Origin: Lichenostomus cassidix
Taxonomy: Eukaryota > Chordata > Aves > Passeriformes > Meliphagidae
Assembly: GCA_008360975.2 (NCBI GenBank)
Contig: CM039179.1
Span: 63,216,666-63,280,665, forward strand
Direction of reading: 5' to 3'
Length of the DNA: 64,000 bases
The stretch's first letter is position 1. Each line of letters starts with the position of its first letter. Below are positions 24,001-34,300 of this stretch, one piece after another. The translations under genes were made by a program, and so were the position numbers. A model generated the notes under the pieces. The model had not been told where the DNA came from. It ran no database searches and saw only the letters and a program-made list of their open reading frames with translations.

Positions 24001-27000
24001 ATGCACAGGCTCCCTTATCACTCAGTCACATCAGTATAAACTTCTACACTCTCGCACAGCTTGTACTTAGAGCTGTGAAGAATCTTTTGCTGATACACAG
24101 GATTTGAACAATGCCCTGAGGCACACGTGTGATTCTTGTAGTTGTCCTGTGCAGGGCCAGGAGCTGAGACATTGATGATCCTACTGGGCCCTTTCCAATT
24201 CAGAATATTCTGTGGTTTTGTGATTTCAAGGTATAGAACTAGCTCAATGATAGGAAATTGCTGCTTATAAAAAACTAAGACAAAATGATCCTCAATAGGA
24301 TCTCATTTTCCTGCAAAACAAATATATCCTGGTAAGGGCTCTCGTTTTACCCATGTATCTGTATGGAGAAGCCAGAGGAAGTCAACACATAAGAAATATA
24401 GCAACAGCACTGTAAAAGACAGCGTCCCAGAAATGACAGAAGGACAGAATCATTCATCAAGGTCCCCAGTGTTCCAACAGGAGAATAGTGCTTGGACAGT
24501 GACTTGTTTGATTTGAAGAATAAGCAAAGGTGTATCACTGATGCAAGCTACAAAAATGCTTGTTGCTTACTACATTTTGCTATCCTTGCACACAATATAT
24601 TTTCATTAGCAAAGCTTTTGGATGCCTTTGTCTCCATGTCCTGTGACTATCTTGATACTGTAAAATGCACTGCTCTTACAACTGCAGATACCTGGAACCA
24701 GGCTGGCAGCTGCTGGACTCCTCAATAAGCCCAGATGAATAAGCGCTGATATTGAGGAAAATTAACCAATTAAAAAAACAATCGTTTTCTAACAATTTTG
24801 AAAATTGAGTCTTCTACAGAAGGGTCCAGTAGGTCCCAAGAACTGCTGAAACAGAGGCATATAGTGGAGAAGGCATGGGAAGGGTGGAGCAATACTTCCC
24901 TCTTTTGGAAGCAGCAGCAAGTACTTCAGTCAACTCTATAGTACAGCTGCAAATTAAGTTTCAAGGAATTCCAGAACTTTTCCAATAGCAATAAGCTGTA
25001 CTTACCGGGTGTTTTAGAGTGCACAGCTCATACAGAATACATCCCAGAGACCATATATCACTGTAGATAGAGAAAGAGATAAAAAAAATTTGAGCCAAAA
25101 ATGACAATTTGATATCTTGCTCAAAAGCGTGAGATTTAATATGTGTACATAACTGAGCTAAATAAGCTGAAAATAAATGTAAGCAACCATAAAAGACAAT
25201 ACAATTATGTGTTTAACCTCTCCTGTAGAAATGTTCTTGCTTATTTTATCTTACCCTGATGTACAAAAAGATGACTGTCATGCAGTTGTGGTTGTTTTTT
25301 TATTCCTAGGACGTCTCTTAAGCAATTTGCTCCAACAATATCTACCCTTCTGCACTTGAAAGCCTTTGTATTCTATGGCCCTTAAATCAGATGGCAGCCA
25401 CACAGTCCTAATTGTGAGAGCTGGAATTCTGGCCCTACCAAAAAGAATTCTACTGAGAAAATAAAACATCATTTTCCACCAAAAGTGAGTACTGCCATTT
25501 GCATAAGAAGCAATTGAAGCCTTTCTTGCAAGAAGAGTAGGATACAACTTGAACTGTAGAAGGTTTCTCACCTCCCCTGGAAAATCAATCACAGTTCTTG
25601 CATAAAGACCAGAATAACTGGGCACTATAAATCTAAGTAATCCATTCTGTGCTATTATCCCTACATTACCAAGAGTGGCATGAAGAGCTTAAAAAATACA
25701 GCCATCCTCAAAAAACATAAGACCAGCAAAAGATGCAAACACATGCCTATGTTTGTGCATATACATACTTACTTGTATGTATGTATGTGTATATTTACTC
25801 CCTCAAATGAACAGAGGTCTGCACACTGTTTTTCAAATTTCTAGGACTAAAGATACTGTGCTCTCAGTTACCCAAGTAAGAAGACTTTATGCACTATCAT
25901 CTTACAAAGAAATGTAATTACCTCTTTACAAATATTCTTCAGGTCAGTATCTTCTCCCAAACAAACGTGGGTAAGCCACAAAGCCAGGTTGAAACAGCAA
26001 TAAAAAAACCCATCCATCAGTCAGGCATTATCTGTGAGCACTGAAAACATGAGTACCTTTTGTTGTTGTATGGCATGCTTTCCCAGATTTCTGGAGGTAC
26101 ATAATATGGAGTTCCCACATAGGTGCAAGCATATGACATCGGACTAATGAAACAACAAAGAAGAAATGCCAGCTGAAAAATAGTGATTTAAGAATTCTGT
26201 ACTGTATGTCAATGGTAAAATAGAACTTGACACCACTGAGATCAGCTGGGATGTCCACATACTGTTCAAGAAGGCGTGCAGATCCAAAATCTCCCAATTT
26301 GACTTTTCCATTTTGAGTGAGGAAGACATTCTGCATTTCAAGAGCAAAGATTAACATACTTAAATATTCTACCAATCATTTCTGCAGTTTGCATGCACAG
26401 ACAACACAGCAATAATCACTTCTGGTATTTTATCTTTGTATTTCCTTTTACCTGCTTCTCCTAACACTTTTACCAAAAAAAATTGAAAAAAAAAAAAAAA
26501 AAAGGAAATGCTTTATGGACCTAAAGCCCCAGCATCAGTAGCAGAGGAAGAATCAGAACCTGGAATTGTCTTAATCTCTATGTTGTACTCAAACCACTAA
26601 GGGCACACTTTCTTCTGAATTTCCCTCTTTCTGATAGGAAAGAGTAAAAAAGAAGAAAATGTGAGGCAAGGTATTTGCAAACTGCATCATCTATACACTT
26701 TTGTATCCTTCTGGAATTGTTTTAAATTGCATGCAGTCTTTCACAAGCAGTTGGTGCTACCAGTAGTGTGGATATGAAGGACATAGCTATACTTAGGTGA
26801 TGTTTACACCCACAGTATTACATCATTCGATGCACTCAACAATTTCATTTACATTATATTCTTAGGCCTAAGTAAAACCCACAGAATTTAGCAGTCACAG
26901 GAAATTATGAAAGAGGGGGTTTAACTTTTGCATGCAGAAGAGTTTATTAATGCAAACAAAACTTGTTCTGTTCACCTTGGCTTTTATATCCCTGTGCAGC

Positions 27001-29103
27001 ACACGTTTATCATGAATGTGCTTCACAGCCAGGCACATCTGCACAAACCAGTGAAGGATCTGAAAAAGAGCAGCTAAGAATTATAACAGCTCATAGCTCA
27101 ATATAAAGAATATTTTACTAATAGATAAAAAAAATTAGGAAAACAAAAGCATGTTCAGAACATTTGGGAGTTAAAAGTAACTCCAGCATAACAGCCTCCA
27201 ACCAGCATGAAAGACTGGTTGGTATTTTAATGTGGCAGAAGCAATATTTATTACCTGTGTCCAGAAAGTTCTAATAATACATAACAGTAATGAAGCTAGG
27301 GAATGGGTACCTAGCGCTTTAGCTGACAGTCATTTTATAAACAAGTTAACTCGAGTTACACAGTAAATTAGTAAATAGAAAGAAAAAACAAATCACCAAA
27401 TAACAAATGAAAACAAAACTCACATGGAAATAACATACTGTTTCTAAAAGGAAATGTGTTCCTTTTTAAGTACAAAAGAAAAAGGTGCACAGAAAATCTG
27501 AATATTCAATTAGTTGAGGCTTCTGGTCCTTTCATTTTAATGAAGGTGATGCTCCTAACTGTAGCAGGAAGAAGCTTCCATTCACTAAAATGTCACTTTG
27601 AACCTTCTCCTAAGTAATTGTAGAGCTTCTCTGGTAAAAGGAGTTAGCACATGCTGAATGGTTTAAACATTTAATTGCTACATAATTCGGTTTACGCAGC
27701 ACACTTCAGTTTACATGGAGAAGGATTCCTAGCCCCCTTGGTTCAAAACAATGTCTTTTCTTACCATGTCTTCAGGGAACAAATTTCCTCCTTGGTGTTT
27801 AATCTTTTGCATTAGATCTCCATTGTCACAATATTCCATCACTATATACAGATGTCCGTCAGCTAAATTTTAGGTAAGTCAAGAACAATTAGTATTAGCA
27901 TTAGCAGGATAAGCATTGGTTTTTCACTAGAAGTAATACTTTTTACTATTAAGCTACGGCTACATGTTATGTATTGTATGTTACAATAAACATCTATTTT
28001 GTTTATAATATGCATTATAAACAAAAAAAAGAAAGTACTCTCAATCCCTGAGGAGCGTGCAACTTCAAACAAATGAAGGAATTTAAGTTTTTACACTTAC
28101 CTTCAAATGATTCTTTAAAGGCAACAATATTTGGATGTTTCATTTTAGCCAAAAGAACTGCTTCCTTCCTAGAATTCTCTACACCAGAAAAAGACTGAAA
28201 ATATAAATACACTTACTATAAACTTCACACTAACAAATTTTCACATAGACACATGAAGTGCCTCACTTTCCAAAGAAAAATATTTTAAAGAATTGTTCTT
28301 CAGTTATTTTAAGTCATTTAGAAACTTTAAAAGCCCCATCTTTTTAATCTATGGTGTATTACTAGCTGAAGACTTTGGGATTTTTGGGTGTTTGCTATTT
28401 TGTTGGATTTTCTTTTTTTATTTGAGAGGATGTTTTCCTACTTCAGTTAATGAGTTTTTCTATTTTAAAAGTGCAGAACTATACAACAAAGCAGCACACA
28501 CTGACTTTGAAACAGCTGACAGCCTACATGAATTCAATATAAAGCCAAGTGCCCAGTATTAGCTGAGCTTTGGCTTCAGAAAGCAGTAACTCCCATTTTG
28601 TGACTGATAGCTTAGCTTAGCAGAGAGTGTAACAGAAATAACTAATTATCAGCAATGATATGCCACTAATTTCTTCATTAGGCACTGCAGATGAAATTTT
28701 CATTTTAGTGAAATCAAGGGCAATCAAGCCAAGGGCATCAGGTGGAACAGGGGTTTCATTCTAAGCATCTTCATACCTGCTACACTTCCCAAAATCCCAA
28801 AATCTAACCACACACTTCAATTCGTATCAGCATCAACTCAAGATGTAGTTAAACAGTAACCATACAGCACAACTGTATAATACACAAAATTCTCAGCAAA
28901 AGTGTACAGTGCTTCAAAAATACACCCGAATTATGATTTTTTAATTTTTTAAGTGGTGAGTGAGGTGATTTTTGTGTTACACTTACCATTGGAAGTCTTA
29001 TTTCCTTCATTACATACTTCTGATCACTGATTCCATGATGAACCAGGAGAGCTCTGCCAAAGGATCCCTCTCCTAGCACTTTCAAAACATTATATCCTTC
29101 CAT
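17991..29103 (-). CDS. NEK3: NEK3, NIMA-related serine/threonine kinase 3 (complete)
   Basis: Fifteen coding exons: 28987-29103, 28101-28194, 27765-27862, 26976-27059, 26263-26330, 26057-26143, 25006-25060, 23225-23425, 22814-22883, 22170-22216, 21161-21260, 20619-20741, 19406-19540, 18620-18746 and 17991-18057. They total 1473 nt, or 490 residues plus TGA (human about 506). Seen: glycine loop GEGSFG (11-16), K33 (VMKE), HRD with D127, DFG at 145-147, GTPYYVPPE in the T-loop, kinase domain end near 268. The tail keeps human NEK3 landmarks: [22 protein letters not shown], and the acidic C-terminal DFEEDD.DWVSELE. Human NEK3 acts in the cytoplasm and has been linked to VAV/prolactin signalling and microtubule acetylation (literature, not visible here). 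The ATG aligns with the human start. Transcribed from the CpG promoter at 30.1-30.4 kb through a 5' UTR intron carrying CR1 sequence. Confidence 0.97.
18620..18746 (-). CDS. NEK3: NEK3 coding exon 14 (residues 427-469)
   Basis: Encodes [20 protein letters not shown] and [12 protein letters not shown]. Acidic, Ser/Thr-rich, PEST-like. Acceptor TTCAAAG, donor GTATGT. Confidence 0.93.
19406..19540 (-). CDS. NEK3: NEK3 coding exon 13 (residues 382-427)
   Basis: Encodes [20 protein letters not shown] and [16 protein letters not shown], a stretch conserved in human NEK3. Acceptor ACCCAG, donor GTAAAT. Confidence 0.94.
20619..20741 (-). CDS. NEK3: NEK3 coding exon 12 (residues 341-382)
   Basis: Encodes [18 protein letters not shown] and [12 protein letters not shown], matching RRQWEKN..ALENASILTSS of human NEK3. 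Acceptor CTCCCAG, donor GTAAGG. Confidence 0.93.
21161..21260 (-). CDS. NEK3: NEK3 coding exon 11 (residues 308-341)
   Basis: Encodes [20 protein letters not shown] and continues to YQEG: charged, serine-rich, predicted disordered tail. Donor GTAAGT; the acceptor TTTAAAG has a moderate pyrimidine tract. Confidence 0.88.
22170..22216 (-). CDS. NEK3: NEK3 coding exon 10 (residues 292-307)
   Basis: A 47-nt exon encoding [15 protein letters not shown]. Acceptor TGTCAG, donor GTAAGT. It aligns with the RIRIALGNEAS region of human NEK3. Confidence 0.85.
22814..22883 (-). CDS. NEK3: NEK3 coding exon 9 (residues 269-292)
   Basis: Encodes [18 protein letters not shown] and ARPKG, just after the kinase domain. 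Acceptor TTTCAG, donor GTAAGT; phases match both neighbours. Confidence 0.9.
23225..23425 (-). CDS. NEK3: NEK3 coding exon 8 (residues 202-268, end of kinase domain)
   Basis: Starts [16 protein letters not shown], contains [13 protein letters not shown] and ends CLPSE before donor GTATGG. Acceptor AATGCAG. Confidence 0.95.
24110..24230 (+). repeat. CR1 LINE 3'-end fragment
   Basis: Short CR1 tail ending 'gggccctttccaattcagaa', then 'ttctgtggttttgtgattt'. It lies in the NEK3 intron 23426-25005, antisense to the gene. Confidence 0.75.
25006..25060 (-). CDS. NEK3: NEK3 coding exon 7 (residues 183-201)
   Basis: Encodes [18 protein letters not shown]. Donor GTAAGT, acceptor CTACAG. Same 55-nt length as the NEK5 exon. 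Confidence 0.95.
26057..26143 (-). CDS. NEK3: NEK3 coding exon 6 (residues 154-183, activation loop)
   Basis: Encodes [20 protein letters not shown] and MPYNNK. Donor GTACTC, acceptor TTCATTAG. Confidence 0.95.
26263..26330 (-). CDS. NEK3: NEK3 coding exon 5 (residues 132-154, DFG)
   Basis: Encodes [20 protein letters not shown]. Ends with a split His codon before donor GTATGT. Acceptor AATGCAG. Confidence 0.95.
26484..26504. repeat. poly(A) tract
   Basis: A run of about 18-20 A within a NEK3 intron. Confidence 0.75.
26976..27059 (-). CDS. NEK3: NEK3 coding exon 4 (residues 104-131, HRD)
   Basis: Encodes [19 protein letters not shown] and VLHRDIKAK; catalytic base D127. Donor GTGAAC, acceptor TTTTCAG. 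Confidence 0.95.
27765..27862 (-). CDS. NEK3: NEK3 coding exon 3 (residues 71-103, hinge)
   Basis: Encodes [18 protein letters not shown] and ends LFPEDM. The hinge reads CDNGDL where human NEK3 and bird NEK5 have CDGGDL. Donor GTAAGA, acceptor AATTTAG. Confidence 0.95.
28101..28194 (-). CDS. NEK3: NEK3 coding exon 2 (residues 40-71)
   Basis: Encodes [20 protein letters not shown] and [11 protein letters not shown], with the C-helix glutamate. Acceptor TTTTCAG, donor GTAAGT. Confidence 0.95.
28987..29103 (-). CDS. NEK3: NEK3 coding exon 1 (residues 1-39, ATG)
   Basis: Starts [20 protein letters not shown] and ends KEIRLPM before donor GTAAGT. The same exon extends upstream as 5' UTR to an acceptor (CTCATGCAG) at about 29215. 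Confidence 0.96.
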
Positions 29104-29449
29104 TCTTTATAAATCCAGTTCTAACACTTTTCTTCAAGTGCTGTCTTTCACAGGGTTATCTTCTAAACTTTGTCATGACCTTAACTAATTTTAATAATTT
29201 TCTCTTAGTAGAACCTGCATGAGAAAAAACCAAAATAAAAAACAAGGGGTGATAAATGTGGGTACCTATGAATGTCCAGCATTACCATTATACACTTCTT
29301 TGCACTGTTACTGAACTTTGCTGAAAATGAGGCCTCCAGAAAGTACAACTTGAAAGACTACAGCATTATTTCTGCATTTTTTAATTTAAAACACTAAAGG
29401 TCTTCGAAAATTTCAGTTATAGACCTACAACTCTACATATTTCAGGAGT

Positions 29450-29655
29450 GACCAACAGTTAAACTACCATGGTAGTGGATAATGGCATTGGGCCAATGCC
29501 TCTTGAACAGTGACAGGTTCAGGGCATTGACCACCTCTCTAAGGAGTCTGTTCCAGTTTTCAACCACCCTCTCAGTAAATAAGTGCTTCCTAATGTCCAG
29601 TGTAAACCGTCCCTCGTGTACTTTTGAAATGTTCACAGTAGTCCTCTCACTGCAT
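29450..29655 (-). repeat. CR1 LINE fragment 1 in the NEK3 5' UTR intron
   Basis: The reverse complement reads as CR1 3' sequence ('gaggcattggcccaatgcc'). Immediately followed by a second CR1 3' end of a different subtype. Confidence 0.75.
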
Positions 29656-29915
29656 TTAGATGGTATCACAGCACCAAGGAGATTGGAAAAGACCTCTGAG
29701 ATCATTGAATTCAACCCATGAGCCAACACCACCACGTCAATCAGACCACAGCACTGAGTGCCACATCCAGTCCCTTCTTGAACACCTCCAGGGACAGTGA
29801 CTCTCCCCCCTCCCTGGTATCTAATCACCCTTTCTGCGATGCAGATCTTTTTCATGTCCAGCCTACAAGTCCAATGGCACAGCGTGAGGTCGTGTTCTCT
29901 CCTCCACTACTGCGC
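29656..29915 (-). repeat. CR1 LINE fragment 2 in the NEK3 5' UTR intron
   Basis: The reverse complement begins with the CR1 tail block seen here as 'ttggaaaagacctctgagat' and 'attgaattcaacccatgagc', then extends upstream. It is head-to-tail with fragment 1 and in the same orientation as NEK3. Confidence 0.8.
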
Positions 29916-30124
29916 TTAGTGCAACCCCTCCTGAGAGCTCCCCAGCTGCTGCAACTCACACACGATCCCAGTTCCCGCTAAAAACTCAGCTCCTGCAGCA
30001 CCTCTCATCCAGCAGGGGCTGCTAGCCTTTTTTCCAAACGCTGGTGGTATTAAGACGATGTTTGAGTCGTGGCCAAGCTACTTATGTATATACACAGTGT
30101 TTTAATGGGTCGATGAGCTCTTTT

Positions 30125-30420
30125 GTTCCTCCGGCCCCTTCACCCTGAAGAGGAGCAGCCCAAGCCCGCCCCGAGCCCCTCAAGCCCCGGCGGGGACTCA
30201 CCGCAGCGGGCCGGGCCGAGACCCGAGGCCCTGGCACGACCCCGGCGCTTCCTCCGGCTGGCCGCCGGAGCAGGATGGGGAAGGAGGAAGGCGATGGCTG
30301 CGGGGCCGGGCGGGAGCCTTGGCTCCGCCCCACGGCTCTCATGGAGACCCCGGCACGGAAACACGCCGCGCGGGATGAACGGGAAATAAAGCAGAACCCT
30401 GCTCCGAAGGCTCCCTTCCA
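30125..30420 (-). promoter_or_regulatory. NEK3: CpG island, NEK3 promoter and noncoding exon 1
   Basis: A compact GC/CpG-rich block directly upstream of NEK3. A strong minus-strand donor (CTGCG|GTGAGT) at 30202 ends a probable noncoding first exon that would join the acceptor at 29215. A GC box (CCGCCCC) lies near 30323. Overlapping Pro/Arg-rich frames here are composition effects. Confidence 0.8.
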
Positions 30421-30461
30421 CAACAGACTAAGTAAAGTACAAACACAACTGGCTTGATGAG

Positions 30462-30467
30462 TTTAAT
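30462..30467 (-). terminator. CKAP2: Candidate CKAP2 poly(A) signal ATTAAA
   Basis: Minus-strand ATTAAA variant about 620 nt past the CKAP2 stop. I saw no canonical AATAAA on the minus strand between 30420 and 31089. If used, CKAP2 would end near 30440, at the edge of the NEK3 CpG island. Confidence 0.4.
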
Positions 30468-30469
30468 AA

Positions 30470-31089
30470 GCGTACCATAGTACAGATTAATACAAAGCAA
30501 CATAAAAATTGTCATATAGTAAGTAGTGTATCAGACCTCATCTGGGATTACTTGATAATGAACAAATCTCAATAGCTAAAGAGATTCAATAAAACACAGT
30601 TTAAGCAGCCTTAAAACTAGATACAAGTTTAAATTCAGCACACACCTTATTAGCTGGCTTCAGTTTTCAAAGCTAAAAATCTCATCGGACTAGACATTGC
30701 CCTAGTAGAACACCTACATTACTTTGTTTTCTTAAACTAAAAGATTGTGGGTTTCTAAAGAATTGCAACAAGAAAACAGTAGGTAATTAGCAATATACTG
30801 CAATCAACTAACATGAAACATTACACTGAGTCCCTAATTAAACATTTAATAAAACATACTCAAAGACAAGTGTTTAGTGTAGTACTAAACCAGGACAGAC
30901 TTGTTACAATTCTGAAAAGCCAGAAACTTTAAAAGTTTTAGTGACTCAGGCAGTCAAATTTCAGCTCAAGCTATCCACGCAAGTTTTAGCTAACTCCTTT
31001 CTTAAAGCTGTTAAAAACAAGTACTCCCTCAACTTCTCCGTAAAAAGCATCAAACTTTAACCACCGTGCAGCAGTAGAAGGCACTCCTT
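30470..31089 (-). other. CKAP2: Probable CKAP2 3' UTR
   Basis: AT-rich, repeat-free sequence between the CKAP2 stop codon and the candidate poly(A) signal. No other feature seen. Confidence 0.55.
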
Positions 31090-31324
31090 CTACTCTTCTA
31101 TTTCAGCACTTGTTTCTTGGAGAGCATTGCTTTGTTTATGGATAAACACTGGGGCTTTTGATTCCAAGTCTCCCAGCTGCTCAAGTGAAGAGACACATGG
31201 ATCTTGACCTTTAACATCAGACAGCTTGCACATCTTCTCTCGAATGCGTTGAGAATATCGCAAAGGAGTTACAATACTCAGATCTTTAGCACTGCAGTCA
31301 TTTGCCTCAGGATGCATCTTCACA
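31090..31324 (-). CDS. CKAP2: CKAP2 terminal coding exon 9 (residues 616-693, TAG)
   Basis: Encodes [19 protein letters not shown] and [14 protein letters not shown], matching LTPVRRSRRLQEK and [12 protein letters not shown] of human CKAP2; ends AEIEE and TAG. Acceptor TCCTAAG. Confidence 0.96.
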
Positions 31325-34300
31325 CTTAGGAAAACGAAAAAACAAACACACTAAACATAGGCATACCATCATACAAGTTACCTCTGCAGCAACTAGCAGA
31401 AACAGCAAGTCATGATTCCTGTTCAACTTTCCCATTCCCATAGCTAAAGGAAACGGGCCATTTCCCATTCATCCAGTTAAAACCAGATGTACAACTCTTC
31501 CCTTGGGCAAAATATTTTAACCCAGAAAACCTCCTGAAAAGAGGTCCTGAAGAAAGATTCTTTCCTATTTCATCGGGGGAAATTGTTCTTCCTGCTATGA
31601 GGGACAGTGGACAGCTGCCAGGACTCCAGCTCCATCAGATGTCAAAGCTGAGCACAACTTCTCTAAGTCTGCTATCTTAGAAGAAAACTTATGGCAAAAA
31701 AAAATATTAGTTGGCTTGGACTGAGGTTACTACCCAGGTTTTTGCCTCAAGGTTCAATTAAGATAATCTTTACAGGACAGTTACATCTTGTTGACTAATT
31801 CTCTGTTATATAACATACAACCTTGTCTACATTTGAAAAGGGGAGAAATGGAGACACCTACTTTCTCTTTACCTAGCTCAGTGCAGAACTCCTACTGCCA
31901 TGTTGGCATTGGGAGGGAATCCTAAATCTGGGATTTAGGTCTCTGCCACAAAAGTCTGGTTATCCTAGTGAACCATTCAAAAAGCAAAACAGTTTGAGTA
32001 AATAGAGAAGCTTACTTAAAAATACTTCCTTCTGAAGGAAGAGGAAGCAATCCTAAAAAGGTAGTTCTTGAGTTTTTAACTAGGTTTTCATAAATGCAGT
32101 GGCCTCCCTGTTTAAACAGGACACAAACAGTACTGTTACTCCAGACACTGCAGACTTTCCATGGTTACCTGAAGTTATCTTACCTTTCCGAGTATGGTGT
32201 GGTAGGAGGATTGCATTTCATTGAATAAGATGTGTCATTCTCCTTCTCAGGAGAATTAACTGCTTGGGCTATATTTTTTATCCCATCCTCATCCTGTTCT
32301 CTTTCACGTTTTCCCTTCTTTTTTGCCCGTTCTTTAGCCCTCTGCTTTTTACTCTTTTTTGGCAAGCTCTCTCCTCTTGGTTTTAAATCTAAATCAAGTT
32401 CTTCGTTTTTGATAATATCACTGCTTGTCTCGGCCTTCTTGTTATCACTCTCTGTTTTATGGTCATCTTCATCATGGCAGAAACCCTCAAAGATTTCCTG
32501 AACCGGTTCTACAGATGAATTTGGTTCATTGCCGACTTCCACTACCTCACTTAAATGAGCTTCTACCTCAGTTCTCCCTAAAAAATAAAACATAGAAGAA
32601 TGTACAGCTGCAATTAGTTACAAAGAGAATGTTTTAGAGAGATACTTGAAATCTTAGGGCTTTCCATGAGAATCAAAGTTAAATATGGATTGAGTCTGAG
32701 CCACAACAATTTAAGTTACAAATAATTTTAGCCACCTTCAAGAACTTGCAACCTGAAAGCTCAGGCTATACTCACATCCTGAGAAGTCATTCTCTTCAAG
32801 TGCAGCAGCTCAACAAGTATTTCAGCCAGTTTCTGGGTTCAGATACTTGTCAGATTATGTTACATTGAAGGGGAATATTTATGGCTACTTTACATCCAAA
32901 ATTAGAATATTTACAACCTTTAATTGATGCTATCCCGTAACACAACCACACTTCTGATAGTGAAGGAGCTTGTGTCCAAGGCATTGATTTTTAGCTCACA
33001 AGAGTATTTTTATTTACTCTTTGATTATCAGACTGGAATAGCTGGACAACATAGCTTTGATAAAGCTTAAGTAACAAGTTTGAATAGAAGAGCATCTCCA
33101 ATCATTGTAACATGCCCACTGTTGAAGAAGATTTGTTTCGCCAAGATTGTTTTCAACAACAATTGAGTATAAAATGATCACAGAAAATTTTCCATTAAAT
33201 AAAATTTAATATCAGTACAAATAGTTTAAACAGCTTGTGTTACCTGTCAAGTCAGACATATAACTGGAACAGAGTACTTTGACTTACCATTCTCTGAGTT
33301 AAAAAGATTTTCAGTATTTTTGATTGTATCTATTAGCATGCGTCGCAGTTCCTCTTTAGGCTGAAAAAAAAGTTGTACTGTTTTAGAAAAGCAATTCCAA
33401 AATGAATTATTTCAGCTTATTTGATTGGTGTAATAGTTAGAGACAGTGGAGCAGGCCACATGATGTTCATATAACAAATCCTTTATTTAGTGCTGTTCAG
33501 ACTTAAGTCAGAACACAAGTGAATCCTGTATTTTAAATATTTGGTATGCTAAAGCTGTATTCGATGCCCTGAGATCTTGCTGACATTGAAGCACAGAAAT
33601 TAAGTCCATCAGTAAGTGTAAAACTAAGCTCTATTTTGGGTTTCTAGTGCAACTATAAATTAAGGGTACCCTTAATTCTTTCTCAGTAGAACATCATACT
33701 GTAATTTGATGATCCTAAACCTTTCTCCTTCAAAGTTGTATCTAGAGTGGTTACAGATCAAACCAAATCCATTATTTTAATGGTAAGGTAGGTCATATGG
33801 CTCTCCTTCTACTATAAAGGTATTTAATAAGATCAGAAGCAGTTTTGCATGCCATAGTTTCATGCCTTTCTAATTGTTTATCTCAAATTTTAGGAAAAGT
33901 TGCTCACCATTGCTCCTGCCAAAATGGCCTCCTCATAGACAGCAACAAGCTTTTCAAGGGGGCCCATCTGTTCAAGGCGCATGCAGCAGATCCAGTATTT
34001 TGCAAGCTTTTTAACCCCAGGAATGCTCTGTGTCAGATCTTCCAACATGGCATGCACTTCATCACCTTGATGTCCCTATAGTCAACACAAAGTAGAGATT
34101 TAAATGCAGTTGACATATTGAGGTGCTGTAGCTTTGTTGCTTTTGAACTATAAAGCAAGTATTTTTTTCCCTTTGGCAGAGTTGTTATCATCCACCTATG
34201 CTTCAAAATTCAAATTATTTATAAAATATTGTAAGTAGAAGGGGTAGTAAGAGGTATGGGCATCTTCAGAACTACTTGAAACAGACTTTTTCAGAAGTAC

